From Hawksworthiomyces lignivorus (lineage: Eukaryota; Ascomycota; Sordariomycetes; Ophiostomatales; Ophiostomataceae), in assembly GCA_002917075.1 (NCBI GenBank), contig NTMA01000017.1, positions 192,589 through 256,588 of the forward strand: a stretch of DNA of 64,000 bases. The letters are read 5' to 3'. The notes under the pieces were generated by a model. It made no database searches. It saw only the letters and a list, made by a program, of their open reading frames with translations, and had not been told where the DNA came from. A program made the position numbers and the translations under genes. Below, in pieces: positions 45,197 through 57,537 of this stretch. Every line of letters starts with the position of its first letter. Position 1 is the first letter of the stretch.

Positions 45197-47027
45197 ATGG
45201 CAAACGTCAATCCTATTCTGCCTGGGTTTAACCCAGACCTTTCGATTGTACGAGTAGGCAGCGACTACTTTATCGCTACATCTAGTTCCGAATACTTTCC
45301 TGGTATTCCCATATACCACAGCAATAATTTACGCGACTGGAAACTCATTGGTCATGCTTTAACGAGGAGGAGCCAGATATGCCTCGAAGGCGTTGAACCT
45401 GAAGGAGGAGTATGGGCGCCCACGTTGAGGTACCACGGCAACAGATTTTACCTGGCCACATCCTGCTTCCATCGGTTCTATCCCCAACAAGGACTGAGAT
45501 TGTTCCCTCGAGGGTTTTACCTCAAATTATCCAACATATGGGACTCATCGTCGCGGTTAGATCCAGTACTCTGATAGTGTTGGGTTCGACCAAGACGTAA
45601 GTGTCTAGTAACTTGGCGTCAGCCAACACACAAACTAGTTACAAACAGCTGACATATAATTATTACACAGCTCTTTTGGGACAACGACGGCAGTGTGTAT
45701 TTATCTACAACATATCTAAAGATTGATAAACCACCGGATGCGTGCCCGGATCGACTAGATTTTGCCATCCACGTCTGCAAAGTAGACTTGGAGACTGGAA
45801 ATTCGCTGTCTAACACCACGAAAATTCGTGAATCTTCCTCTGGAATTACTGAAGGCTCACACATCTTTCGGCGGGGTGCATTTTACTACCTTCTAACGGC
45901 AGAAGGTGGTACCGGATCGAAGCACTCCGAATTCATACATCGCAGCAAGCACGGAGTTTTTGGGCCTTGGGTCCCTTCACCCGACAACCCTATTCTTCGT
46001 AGCCACACGGACGACCAAGTGCAAAATACAGGCCATGTCGACTTTGTCGAAGACACGAAGGGGCAATGGTGGGCCGTACTTCTTGGAGTGCGTCCGATCC
46101 GTACGAGCAGCAGCGAGTGGCGAGATTCCGTCTTTGGTAAGAAAGTTTTCCTTTATCGAGCTTGAAAGCGGGGTGTCAATGATCTCTTCGGTATGTATCA
46201 GGACGTGAAACGTTTCTTGTTCCCGTGAGTTGGTTTGATGACTGGCCTCTCCTCAATGGAGGGAAGAAGGTATGCGTAAGCTTTGGGAATGCAGAAAAGA
46301 CTCATTTGTCTTGGAAAGAAGACTTTTCCGAGTCATTTTTACAGTTAGGGTGGTATAGGAAAAGTTTGTATAATTTCCGCAGCCCATTCTTATTCGCGAC
46401 AAGTCGGTCTAATGGCAATGATAATAGATACGCCGGACAAAACAGATTATTTATTTTTGAAGAATCCACCTCGCCTACGGATATATGGTGGGCCCTACAA
46501 TATCTCTATGCCTAGTTGTCCGACTCTGTTTCTCCGGAAACAGAGTTATCGGGCTTGTGTGTGGTAAACTAAGGTCACTTTTCGTCCTGCTGAAGACTAC
46601 GAAGAGGCCGAGACTTTGGTCTGGTGGAACTACTTGACATACAGCAGCATTGGCATTCGTAAAGCACGCAATACTCGTGGTGCAAATACAACAACAAGCA
46701 AAAGGACCATTAGGTTCAGACCAGCTTCAGGCAACATAATGGAAGCTATGTTGCGTTATGAGGATTCAGACGTTATCTTCTTGGTCAGATGCAGCGACAC
46801 TAAATACGAGTTTGGATTCGAGGAATCATTTCTGACTGTAAAAAAAGGAGACGGAAACGCAGTGGCTTGGCGAAGTGAGCAGCAAGACCATGACTACACC
46901 ACCGCCTATCGGGCTGGCTTTCTCAGGTATGTTACCAGGCGTGTATGCCTTTTCAGAATTTCGGCGATGCACAGCACCGGCGGACTTTCACTATGTAGAG
47001 TGTAAACCAAGCGAGCAAATTATGTAA
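45197..47027 (+). pseudogene. GH43 beta-xylosidase/alpha-arabinofuranosidase pseudogene
   Basis: Ancestor: an intracellular GH43 (no signal peptide) acting on xylo- or arabino-oligosaccharides. The start MANVNPILPGFNPDLSI carries the catalytic-base Asp; EGGVWAPTLRY, GFDQD, TEGSHIF (acid Glu), TGHVDFVED and LQLGWYRK follow in order. The C-terminal beta-sandwich gives LRIYGGPYNIS, VWWNYLTYSSIGIR and YAFSEFRRCTAPADFHYVEC. Introns still look normal: 45597-45670, 46137-46201 and 46364-46427. Lesions: a frameshift at about 45572, giving TGA just before DSVGFDQD; TAA at 46565-46567 where relatives have Glu (CVW-stop-TKV); and a frameshift near 46912 before the last segment, which ends at 47027. Three independent lesions with intact splice sites suggest recent decay. 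Confidence 0.87.
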
Positions 47028-47836
47028 TACCTGTACAATTGTTTCTGTTTTTATGGAAAGGGTGATCCGAACCAGTTTGCTTTCTATTGTTCGAGCAGGT
47101 AGGTTTCTTGTAACGAATACTAGAGCTGCTATTGGATCAGTCCAAACAATTTCTTTTTCTCGTATACGTTACACGACTGTGCCCTCTCATTATTATCATT
47201 GTTTTATTGAGGAATGTTCAGAAGCACAAAGCCGGAATGAGTAGAAAGTGAAACCAAAAGATTCACTTCGGTCTCCATGAGATCATACTGCCTAAATTAC
47301 AATACATGCGTGTTTTGCAATAAGTTATGTCTTGCCGGAAATGCTCCGGACTCCGTGAAAGTGCAACCCAAATACGATTTTCTTCAAGTTGTCACGAGTT
47401 CAGTAACTTAAGTGGATTGTAGAGAATTGGTAGAGAATTGGATCTCTACTACCAACTCCGAATTCTGCTCCGAGAGAATATTTCTAACAATGTAATTGCT
47501 TGACAGTGGCGGCCCGGTGGTTCTCCCGGAGTCCGCCTCCCGTAAGCGCAAAAAACTTTTGCTGCAGTCAGTTTTCCCCGCATGCTCGCTTAGGGCGTGG
47601 AGGAACCCCATGCGGAGAAACCCCAGGACACATCGCGACTCTCTGGGTCGAACGACACAGGCAAGGCACTCTGCACATATAAGATGTCCTTCCTTGTTGA
47701 AAAGTTCTGCAGGAATTTGCAAGTAATTTGGGTGCAGCGTTCCACCAAAGTCACCCTCACCTTGTCAACTTTCGTTAGCTAAACGGCACATTCCCATATT
47801 TTCATTCTTCTCAAGAGCTGCAGTGGCTGATCCAAG
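47028..47836. other. Intergenic region
   Basis: The 3' flank of the GH43 pseudogene and promoter of the transporter gene. Short open frames at 47496-47726 on both strands are not convincing. Confidence 0.5.
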
Positions 47837-49527
47837 ATGGCACTAAAGGAAGATAAACTCTATAGCAAGATGACCGATCTTGACGAGTTCGATGGTTTGA
47901 ACCTCGCCGACGTCACGCCCAAGCTGGAGAAGTGGTGGTTCCAGTACCCACACCTGTTGAAGCTTAATCTGCTTCTCCTGTGTGCGTTCCTGGCTCAGTT
48001 TACCTGCGGCTTCGACGGCAGCATGATTAACGGCATGCAGTCACTCCCGTCGTGGGTTTCTTCATTCGACAATCCACAGGGCGCAAAGCTTGGGCAGCTC
48101 GTAAATGCGATCAATTTTGGAGTAATTGCTTCACTTCTGGTCTCATCGCAGATGTGTGAGCGACTAGGTCGCCGCATTCCTATTTCAGTTGGTACATTTC
48201 TAGTAGTGCTTGGCTCAACTCTCCAGGGCGCGGCCCAGACCTACGGCATGTTTTTCGCCGGCCGGTTTATTATCGGTGTTGGCACCGGCATCGTTGCTGT
48301 TGCAGCGCCGCAACTTATGACAGAGTGTGCCTACCCGACGCACCGCGGAAAGATCGTGTCGTTGTATATGTCCCAGTGGCCGGTTGTAAGTGGGCGGCAG
48401 ACAAGAATTTCGCAATTGTCAGAAATGGAAGAAATCAGGCATCTAACACTCTGTGCTTATCTTTATAGGGATACCTAGTTGCGGCGTGGACGACCTATGG
48501 TACTTTCAAGATGGGCTCTGCCTGGAGTTGGCGTATTCCCAGCCTTCTGCAGTGTGCTCCTGCTCTGTTGCAATTTGTCCTCAGCTTCTTTGTCCCGGAA
48601 TCCCCGCGGTGGCTCGTGTACAAAGACCGATCGGAAGACGCAATGCGGATGCTCACCAAGTACCACGCTAATGGCGATACCAGCTCGCGCCTCGTCCGGT
48701 TTGAATTGTTGGAAATCCAGGCCACCCTCGAAGAGGAAAAAGGGCAGAAGGCAGTCCAGTGGAGAGAATTCATCCGCACTGCGGGTACACGCAAGCGCCT
48801 CTCTATCCTGCTTTTTATCGGCTACGCAGTACAGATCTCTGGACTCGGTTTGACAAATTACTATCTCACCAAGATTCTTGACAACATCGGCATCACATCC
48901 CCGGAGACCCAGCTACTGATAAATGCTGTCATCTCCATATGGCAACTTGGATGCTCTGTTTTTTTCGCCATGCTGATTGACCGCGTTGGTCGACGTGGCC
49001 TTATCACCTCTGGTTTCACAGTCATGCTGGTTGTGTTCCTCATCTGGACTATCTGCTCTGCACTTAACCAGGAGCGAGACTTCAAAGACAAGCCGTTAGC
49101 AATTGCTGTGGTAGCTATGATATTCTTGTTTCAGTTGGGATATCAGCCACTCGCTACTGCTTCGGTTCCATACGTGGTAGAGATCTCGCTGTTTTCTCTG
49201 CGTTCTAAAACGGCAATGATATTTCAGTTCTGCGGCTATACTGCAAGCTTGTATAATGGATATGTCAACCCTATTGCCATGGACAATATTGACTGGCGCT
49301 ACTATATATTTGGTGTTGCCATCCTCGCGGTGGAGTGTGTCTATGCGTGGTGGTTTCTGCCAGAGACCAAGGGCAAAGGCCTGGAGGAGATTGGCGAGAT
49401 CTTCGATGGCGACGAACTTGTCACAGGCGTCCAGGCCATTCATAAACACCGAAAGGAGCAGCAGCAATTTGTCGGACTACAGGAAAGCAAGGCTGACGTT
49501 GCGGAAGCAACTCATACAGACGTATAG
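47837..49527 (+). CDS. MFS sugar transporter (lactose/oligosaccharide permease type)
   Basis: A 535-aa sugar porter. Exons 47837-48385 and 48469-49527 (donor GTAAGT, TCTAAC branch, ATAG acceptor). Visible motifs: CGFDGSMINGMQSLPSW in TM1, typical of Lac12/cellodextrin-type permeases; CERLGRRIPI in loop 2; AGRFIIGVGTGI; FFVPESPRWLVYKDR; DRVGRRGL; and FLPETKGKGLEEIGEIFDG after TM12. The spliced segment GYLVAAWTTYGTFKM is in TM5. It lies between the GH43 pseudogene and the intact GH88 in the same orientation, next to a Zn2Cys6 regulator. Import of oligosaccharides for intracellular hydrolysis is therefore the likely role. The substrate is inferred. Confidence 0.9.
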
Positions 49528-50225
49528 GTATATGCTCTCCTCATAGCTATAATAATTGCAGCAGTTCCTAGTAAAATTCCTCACGAAAGTCAGAAGCCCA
49601 GTGTTGGGTTGGAAACTTGAAAGCAAAACTGGAGAAATATTGATGTATTTTATTGGAAGTTATGATTGCAGTAGTGTAGATGCAAGAGATCTTATCTATC
49701 TGATGCAATAAAGCTCAATCTTGGTAGTGCTGCATAGTGTCAAGTTCTACTAATGCGATGCCGAAGACGAAACAACCACGTGTTTATTGTGATTTTCTAA
49801 GCCCATGCGAAAGAATTACAAGAATTAGTTGTGAGAATGGCCTGCTGCTGAAGAAACGAAACACTGAGTACATGGGATACGTTACCAGCTAGAGGGATGC
49901 TAAGTCCCAGTGTCATAAGTTCATTGTGGGGTAGCCATATGAACCTTGTTCCAAGTTGAAGGGTTAGCCTCCCGGGTCTCGGAAGAAGTGCCGGGATCGT
50001 TCCGCAAATGAGGTGAACCTCCGACAACTTTTCCGGAGCATGGACGCAGCTTTCTAATGTGCTTGTTATTCTACAGGGATCTGATGTGCGAGACCGTGCA
50101 AAAAGTTCGCGCTTTATGCACTTCTCCTATTTATTAAAAATAGCCGTTGTCTTTCTTTGGTTAAGAAATGTCGCAACGGATACACTCACATCAGAACCAA
50201 GAATAGCAGATCTTCTCGTCACAAC
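49528..50225. other. Intergenic region
   Basis: The transporter 3' flank and GH88 promoter. A CACGTG occurs at 49777-49782 with unknown relevance. No gene is seen. Confidence 0.5.
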
Positions 50226-51905
50226 ATGAACCGGCTAGGAAAGCGTGCACGTTACACAGATGGAGATCTATCTAGTAATGAATCTATGCATATAACAGAC
50301 TCCATGTCCACGTCAAGCTTCCTAGCGATGTTTGAATTGCAGATGGATGAATTAGGTAGACTGTACTCGGCGTCCGCTGAGGCCAAAATCTGGGCTGTGG
50401 CATTGCAGCAGCTCTACAAGGTAAGTACTTATGTTGCATTTGACTCACAAGTTATGACTGATAACTAAACTATGGTATTAGCCGAATCCTCCTAAGCTTT
50501 TACCAGAGTACATCGAACCGAAAGGAATAGCGTATGTGTATAGGAAGGCACAATTTTGGACCTCGGGATTTTTCCCTGGTAGCCTATACCTACTATTAGA
50601 GAGGAGACGGAAGTATTCACACATTGTGCATCAGAAGTCCACAACGATTATTCCTGAGCTTCAGTTAACGTAAGAACAATACCGCGTTCTTCTCTGCCAT
50701 TTTCTGGATGATTTCTTAACGCAGCCCTCTAGTTTCGCTTGCCGGTGGTGGACTGAGAACTTGCACCAAAATGCCACCCTTGAAGGAACTCACGATCTCG
50801 GTTTCATGGTCATGCCTTGGGCACGAAGGTCGTGGGAGCTCGAGGCCAATGGACGTGCTCTCGAAACCATGAAATTGGCTGCTAAGACATTGATGCGGCG
50901 GTTTAACTCGACCGTCAGTGCCATTAGGTCGTGGGATACATGCGAGACGAAGGTGTATAATTTCACAGATCCAGACCACGAATTTCTGATGATAATAGTG
51001 AGTCCTGACTTTCAAACAACTCTTGACATCTTGGCAGCTAATGATCAAACCGATTTCAGGACAACATGATGAACCTCGATCTTCTTTTCTACGTGGCTTC
51101 ACAAACGGGGAACCGTGATATGTATGATGTCGCCGTAGCACATGCTCGAACTACACAAAAGTCGCATATTCGTGCAGACGGGTCCACCATCCATCTTGTC
51201 GTCTTCGATCCTGCTACGGGAGACATTCGTTCTCGCCTGACAAACCAGGGCTATTCAAATGAGTCGTGCTGGTCACGCGGTCAGGCATGGGCAATCACGG
51301 GCTTCGCAGAGACCTACCATTGGACGCATGATACTTCCTTCTTAGAAACGGCTTGTCAATGTGCCGAGTACTTCATAAAGCGATGGGCCGGCTCGGAGAG
51401 AGTGCCTTGGGATTTCGACGCAGCTGAGAAAAGCGGTGTCAAGACACAGCCCCCCGACACGAGCGCCGCCTTAATCGCTGCGTACGGGATGATTCTTTTA
51501 CACCAGGCACTAAGCGCTAAAGGAAGACACTCTGGTTATTTATCTTCCGCTCTGCAACTCACAGCAATGGTTTGCCGGGATTACCTCAATCCTCCTGCGA
51601 GCTTTGTCGAACGGGAGGCGACATTACGGACGGTCGAAGAGGGAACGATCAAGCTTGTGACGGGCCTATCTGTTGATGTCGGTTTAGGAGAAGCTATTGT
51701 GAATGGTGCTACTATTAACAATTTTGAAAACGCGCCAAGGCGTTGGGCAAATCACTCGCTCGTGTATGCTGACTACTTCTTCCTTCTTATAGGAAACAAG
51801 TTGCTCGAGCTTGGACTGGCACCTCTGCTTGTAAAAGATCTTTCGCCAAAGACAAATGGTGCTCTAAACGGCACTAAAAGCTTACTTGCCACGGATAGAC
51901 AATGA
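50226..51905 (+). CDS. GH88 unsaturated glucuronyl hydrolase
   Basis: A 497-aa intracellular enzyme that hydrolyses the delta-4,5-unsaturated uronic acid left at the non-reducing end by polysaccharide lyases. Exons: 50226-50420, 50482-50669, 50733-50997 and 51060-51905; all phases close. The (alpha/alpha)6-barrel signatures are QFWTSGFFPGSLYLL, THDLGFMV (Asp149, candidate catalytic), AIRSWD (Asp196, candidate), DNMMNLDLLFYVA, SCWSRGQAWAI, and the final WANHSLVYADYFFLL. No signal peptide is seen, so it depends on import of unsaturated oligosaccharides, fitting the adjacent transporter. No polysaccharide lyase lies in the window. It looks fully intact, unlike the GH43 and GH3 genes nearby. Confidence 0.9.
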
Positions 51906-52089
51906 AGTATCTTAATGATGATATAGAATATAGTTAACTCATTATATAGAGGAATACCGTCGCATAGGTATCGAGGGATTTCTGCGTAGCCAGAATTGGA
52001 GCAGACGCTCTGGTCTCATATCCAAACCACAAAAGAGTGTAAACTATAGGTAGTACGGCCTAACGCCTTGCGTCTCAATCTATGTTCAC

Positions 52090-54901
52090 TTATCTTTCGA
52101 TTTGGTGAGAATATATGCTCACTCTTTGGGTTGGCAAAAATGAATAACCAAGGAATGAGTTCAAATCTGCTTCAACAGTGGTCGTTGTGGTGCCTGCAGA
52201 AATGTTAACCGCATAGTCCGCGAGGCCGTTGCCAAAAGCAGACCCTGTATCATCCATTGTACCCATCTCTGGGGTGTGGGGTGCTGTGTGACTCGTACCC
52301 CAGCTTCCCTGAAAGGCCAGTGGCAATGGGGGGAAGGCTAGAGACATGCTGTCTGGCGACTCTCCCAAGTCAGCGGTCGACAACCCGTGATTTGCTTGGC
52401 CAGAACTTCGGTTCGCAGCATTTGGGATAGAACACGGTGGTTTTGTAGATGACGTAGCCGTGTTGGAAGTTGTCTGCGGCGACAGAGACGTGGAGACATG
52501 ATCTTCTGAGTATGCTGCCTGTCGAATGTCTAGCGATGCTCCTATTTGCTTTGCATACACTAGGCGCGAGGCAAACTTAGCAGCGAGGTTTTGTGAAGAA
52601 GAGCCGCCGGCGCCGGCGAGTGTCTGTGTCCCATTCCAGCGCCGAGATATTTCCCAAAGGCTATTGATCATCGAATCAAACTCGACAGGCAGTGGTGTTT
52701 TATAATACGACGAGTGAGCAAGAACCATCCTGCCACATATGAAGAGGCAAAATGCAAATTGTGGGTTCGCCAGAAAATCAGTGTCTCGGAGGAACTCTTC
52801 TGCAATGATGGCTACTTCTGTTGCAGCCATTAGACAGGTCTCTGCACTTGAGGAAGAAGGGAGCCGCAAAGGGGTGGATTGCCATTCTGCGGAGGGATAT
52901 GCAATGCCTTGATGAAGGAGTACTACCGCAGTGTTGTGCGTGATATGTGCGAGAGTGAGGTTGGGGTCCAAATTGTTGTCAGCGTTGCGATAATTAGCAT
53001 CGCGCCAGCGTTCGGGCAAAAACACCTTCCATCTGAAACGGTCAGCTGGTGGCTACGGGTCGAGAAATACTACAAAAGTGAGCAGAATCAGTCGCTTACC
53101 GCACCAGTCGCAAGTCAAGCTGCTTGAATTGCATAAGCCACATTTGGACATCTTGTTTTTTGGTAGCGTCGATCGCATGCTGCAAAAAGAATGATGTGAC
53201 AAGACTGAGGCTCTCCGTGGCCTCGATACAGTATGCAAAGCCTCCAAGAGACTCCTGGTCTTCCGACTCAGATCGAGCGCTAGGAAGAGCGCTGGGATTC
53301 TTCCCAACCTGATCCGACACACCAAAATACGGAGTCGGCACGTCGATATGACCCTGTTCCCAGAAGCGTCCTTCGCAGGGAAGCCGCCGTTTGACATCCG
53401 CACTCGTCAGAGATAAATTCCAGCCAGTGGCAATGCTGCAGAAACGGTCCATCAAGAAAATGTTCCAGAATACGCGCCGTCGTTCTTCTAGCTCCATCCA
53501 ATCCCGAGCTGGGGGAAGAAAAGCTATTCTCCTGATGAGAACCTTCTCTTTCAGTGTGGATTGCGGCTGGTCTTCATCTTCTACACTCAGTTGCAGTTGC
53601 TCCACTGTTCTAGTCATGCTGCCGATAATAGACTGAACTACATAGTCAATAAAAGCCCATTATTATTACAAAGTAGGAGCGAGACAGGAAAGCGTACCCA
53701 GGCAGATGGACTCCGGCCGCTGCTGATCTGTAACTTTCCATTAGCGTCACGTCAGCGTTTAGCCCGTAAAAGGAATCTTACAATGTCAAATGCGCAGATG
53801 ATCAGAGCTTGCAGGCTCTCAACCGAAAATGATTGCATGCTCTGGAGTATGACCGTGTCCCGGCACTTCTTTGCCAGCTCTAACCTCTCATTCTCGGTTC
53901 CGAGACGCTCGTCATCCGAGAACCGAACACAGAGAGAAGTAATTGCGTAGAAAATATTCGTGAGCCTTCTCCTCAGCAGCGGCTCGGCCATCTTCTGACG
54001 AAATTGAAGCACGTGTAGCATAGGAATCCACGGGTGAAATTTAGTAAAGTAAATGTCGACAAGAGTTTCAAGAAGATCTTCTGGCAGGTCGATCTCTGTT
54101 TCTTTTAGGAGGGTGTCATTTGTCATGCTTGTGTCTAGTTTCTTTGCTTGAACAGCCAGCTCATCATCGACCACTTGCTTCTGCTTTTTTGTCGGGCGCT
54201 CGTATGTTGCCGCTTGGTCAAAGGGGTCACCAGATAGAGATAGAAGCGTCGTTCGGAGCCGATCAGTGTATTCCTGCAAGGTTTGCCCTCTACTTTGGCT
54301 GCCGGTTTGGAGATTGCGTGCAAAATCCGAATTGTCTCTGGCACTGACGGCATCTAGGCAATGCGATACCTGTTGCCACAATACGCCTTGTCCGAGAAAC
54401 ATCTTTTCGAGTGTGGCTTCAAGGCTGTATCAGCATTTCCTCTACTTTCGGGCTCGGATCTGATCATGAAGGTGGGCGGTACTTATTCGTCGGGTCAGCT
54501 GCTCGATTGCACCGAGCCGCACCCCTGGCTTTGATTTTTTATCATCATAGATGCATTCAATGTCTGTATAGTTGCTGTTGTCAGGCATTTGGCTGAACAC
54601 TAAGGCATAATGGCATCAAGGTAGTCTTACTGTGCGTCTCACATTGGGAACATGGCTGGCGTCTGGTGCATTTGGCTTTTTTGCGTCGGCAGGACTGACA
54701 TCTAACTGTAATGAGCATACGATAGAGAGCACTTCACACGGTCTGAGAATCTGGAGGACATAGTACATACGCTGGCCCATCATCTTTTGGCGGCGACCTG
54801 CGCTTTCGCGAGGTTGGTGAGGCGTCTGGAAGATCAGGATAGCAATCGAAAGTTGCACTTCTCCCGCCTCTCTCATCAGATTCTTCTGCCAAGTCCAGCA
54901 T
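52090..54901 (-). CDS. Zn2Cys6 transcription factor (Fungal_trans domain)
   Basis: An 807-aa regulator assembled from seven exons: 54901-54771, 54701-54631, 54563-54483, 54416-53782, 53727-53698, 53632-53100 and 53032-52090. All phases close. The zinc cluster spans three exons and reads CQSCRRKKAKC, CSQC and ETHNIEC, giving the canonical C-x2-C-x6-C-x5-C-x2-C-x6-C spacing only with the splice sites chosen here. A linker (RLGAIEQLTRR) and a short coiled coil (TTLEKMFLGQG) follow. The middle homology region is clear: PWIPMLHVLQFRQKM, ALIICAFDI, ERRRVFWNIFLMDRF and FLPERWRD. The C-terminus is Ser/Thr/Pro-rich, as for activation domains. It is tail-to-tail with the GH88 gene, 184 bp apart, so it is probably the local regulator of the GH43-transporter-GH88 group. 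Confidence 0.9.
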
Positions 54902-55895
54902 TCTGGGCGACATGAAATAACTTACTGGTTATTACCATAACACACAGTAGTAAGAAGAGCAGGAAAAAAGCGGCGTTTTGCGATACCTAGAGTCCGACTC
55001 ATTAATAACTTGATACCAGTTTCGCAAGGTGCTGCAGCCGAAGACGCAAAACCAAACTAGTGATACACTAACCCTGCATAAAAATGTGGAAATCTCATGA
55101 CTAAATCCGGAGACCGGGGCAACTCTCGGAGAGTGCCCGACGAAGGATATTCTTCTCCCCAACTAAAGGAATAAATAAATCAATGACTTGATTAGAAAAC
55201 ATATTTATGAATATTTTGGTACAAAGCTTCTAGGTGCCACAAAAGATTCTAATACGAGCGTATAATGAGAGCTAACGGGACAAGACTCATGCATTGGATG
55301 AAGGGACAAGAAGGAGACTGAAGCAGAGCGATAATTTCTTGGCTTTTATCCTGTGCTTGTAGATAAAACCAAAGCCTGCTGGGGTTTGGAGAGGAGGGAG
55401 AGAGAAAGAAGGCAAAACGGCTTGTGCCTTGGAATCAAGATGGTCAACTACTGCCCACTTTTTGGATCTGCTTCGAATACAACGCCTGCAAAATAGCGTT
55501 AATAGTACTTATCTTAAACCGGACCAATTTAGGCTTAGGTATTTCTGTAATTGCGACTACCACTCCCTCGGCACCCTATGAGAGCTAAAACTTTTCGTCA
55601 CTTATGCGTATGCCGCGAGAGAGCTAGAAAGGGATTGCTTGCAGTCTGTGACGGCGAGGATGCATTTGACACTTGTAAAACAGGCCGTGGTAACCCCGGC
55701 CAGCGATTTGTTCGTCGTCACAACAAACATCGCTCGGAATAGTAGAGGTTCAACATGATGTAACCAGTTGAGATGCTGCACCAGACCTCCATCAGGCCAT
55801 GGTGGTCTATGTGCTATATGAATAGCATAGCATTACTTCATACGATTTATTTGTCTTTTTCTTTCCATTTTATACTTGCATTTCATGTTCATCTT
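54902..55895. other. Intergenic region
   Basis: The promoter of the Zn2Cys6 gene and 3' flank of PDX1. AT-rich. An open frame at 55551-55742 has no recognisable features. Confidence 0.5.
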
Positions 55896-56964
55896 CTACC
55901 AGCCGCGACCCGCCAGCTTGTCCTCTGCCTTGAGGCCGCGCACACTGATGCCGACCATGGCTTCACCCAGGCCCTCGCTACACTCGGCCAGCACCTGGGC
56001 GTCGCGGAAGTGCGTGGTGGCGCGCACGATGGCCTTGGCGCGCTGGGCGGCATTGCCAGACTTGAAGATGCCGCTGCCGACGAAGACGCCGTCGCAGCCG
56101 AGCTGCATCATGAGCGCAGCATCAGCGGGCGTGGCCACGCCGCCGGCGGCAAAGTTGACGACGGGCAGGCGGCCGAGCTCGGCGGTCTGGCGGAGCAGGG
56201 CGGCATCGCAGCCGAGCTCGCGGGCGAGCGCGCGGATGCCGTTGTCGCCGTTCGTCTGCAGCGCGGCCTGGGCGCGGGCAATGTCGGCGTTCAGCGTGCG
56301 CATGTGCTTGACGGCCTCGACCACGTCGCCCGTACCGGCCTCGCCCTTGGTGCGGATCATGGCGGCGCCCTCGGCGATGCGGCGCAGCGCCTCGCCCAGG
56401 TTGCGGCAGCCGCACACAAACGGCACGGCGAAGCCCGCCTTGTCCACGTGGAACACGTCGTCGGCGGGCGTCAGCACCTCGCTCTCGTCAATGTAGTCGA
56501 CGCCCAGCGCCTCGAGGATCTGGCACTCGACAAAGTGCCCGATGCGCGCCTTGGCCATGACGGGGATCGTCACCGCCGCCTGGATGGCCTTGATGACGCC
56601 AGGGTCGCTCATGCGCGCCACGCCGCCCGTCGCGCGAATGTCTGCAGGCACGCGCTCTAGCGCCATGACGGCACAGGCGCCTGCCTCCTCGGCAATGCGT
56701 GCCTGCTCCGCGTTGGTCACGTCCACTGTAAAAAAAGGGGGGGGTTTTGTTTCAGCGGACTAAGCAAATATATACTGGCAGCTACGGGAGTGGAGATCTG
56801 CCCCTACTAATCACACCGCCCTTGAGCATTTGGGCTAGGCCCGCCTTGACCGTGAAGCTGCTCGCGGTGGTTGTGGCGGCAGCCTTGCTTTTGGCCTCTG
56901 GCGCTATTTTGCCGGAAACGTTGCCGGCAACGCAGGTTGCTGCGCTGTCATTGGTCGAAGCCAT
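55896..56964 (-). CDS. PDX1: Pyridoxal 5'-phosphate synthase subunit PDX1/SNZ1 (PdxS)
   Basis: The synthase subunit of the DXP-independent vitamin B6 pathway. It makes PLP from ribose 5-phosphate, glyceraldehyde 3-phosphate and ammonia supplied by PDX2. It is 328 aa from exons 56964-56808 and 56725-55896; the intron splits the ATG of VIMDV. Blocks seen: [19 protein letters not shown] with the first catalytic Lys region, [39 protein letters not shown] with the second Lys, [37 protein letters not shown] and [20 protein letters not shown] with GSGIFKS. The N-terminal extension is Ala/Ser/Thr-rich; a Met 13 codons upstream (57003) is an alternative start. High GC. Head-to-head with PDX2. Confidence 0.95.
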
Positions 56965-57537
56965 TGCTGGGACTGCTGGGGCGAGTAAGGATACTCCGTA
57001 CACGACAAATAATTGGCTGGCAGCCTGTGCGCTTGCTCGTCTTTGGGTATGGGTTACAGAGTATTAGGTAGAATGCAGAGACGAGGCTGATGAGGTGGTT
57101 TCTGATGTGTGCATCGATGTTGGTGATGCCGTTTTCCCATCTTTTCGTTCCTCTTTGCCTGCTTTTTATTCCCTTCACCTCTTTCCGTTTGAGAAAATTT
57201 TTCGCAGAGCTAATTCCTGATTTGGTAAAAGCACCCCAGCTATCTCTGCACTACGATTGGACAGTCGCAACTGGGCTCTTTCTGCTCCTGCTCTGGTTGG
57301 TCTGGTTGGTCTGGTCGGTTGTACTTGCCTGACGCGTTACCAAGAAGACAGTATGTTGGCCTTGAAAGTGAGTCATTAGAGGTCCGATTACGGGGAATAT
57401 GCTCGGAGAAATTAGGAAGGAGCCTAGAGACTCGCTGTGCGGCATAGGCCTTCATCGGCACAGTAGAATGCAGGAGAGCCACGCCTGTCTCTCCTGCATT
57501 TCTCCAAATTTGGAGATTATTCCTTCATTGCCTCATC
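56965..57537. promoter_or_regulatory. Bidirectional promoter of PDX1 and PDX2
   Basis: This 573-bp interval is all that separates the divergent start codons of the two subunits of one enzyme. Coordinated expression from a shared promoter is likely, as known for SNZ/SNO pairs in yeast. It contains a three-unit 9-bp tandem repeat. Confidence 0.7.
57293..57319 (+). repeat. 9-bp tandem repeat in the PDX1-PDX2 promoter
   Basis: Three consecutive units of CTGGTTGGT, the last with one T-to-C change. It lies about 220 bp from the PDX2 start and 330 bp from the PDX1 start. It could be a repeated binding site or a neutral minisatellite. Confidence 0.7.

Noticed and set aside
46364..46427. Apparent frameshift in the middle of GH43
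   Set aside because: A 64-bp GTTTGT...ATAG intron joins WYRK to NTPDKTDY in the correct frame, so this is not a lesion.
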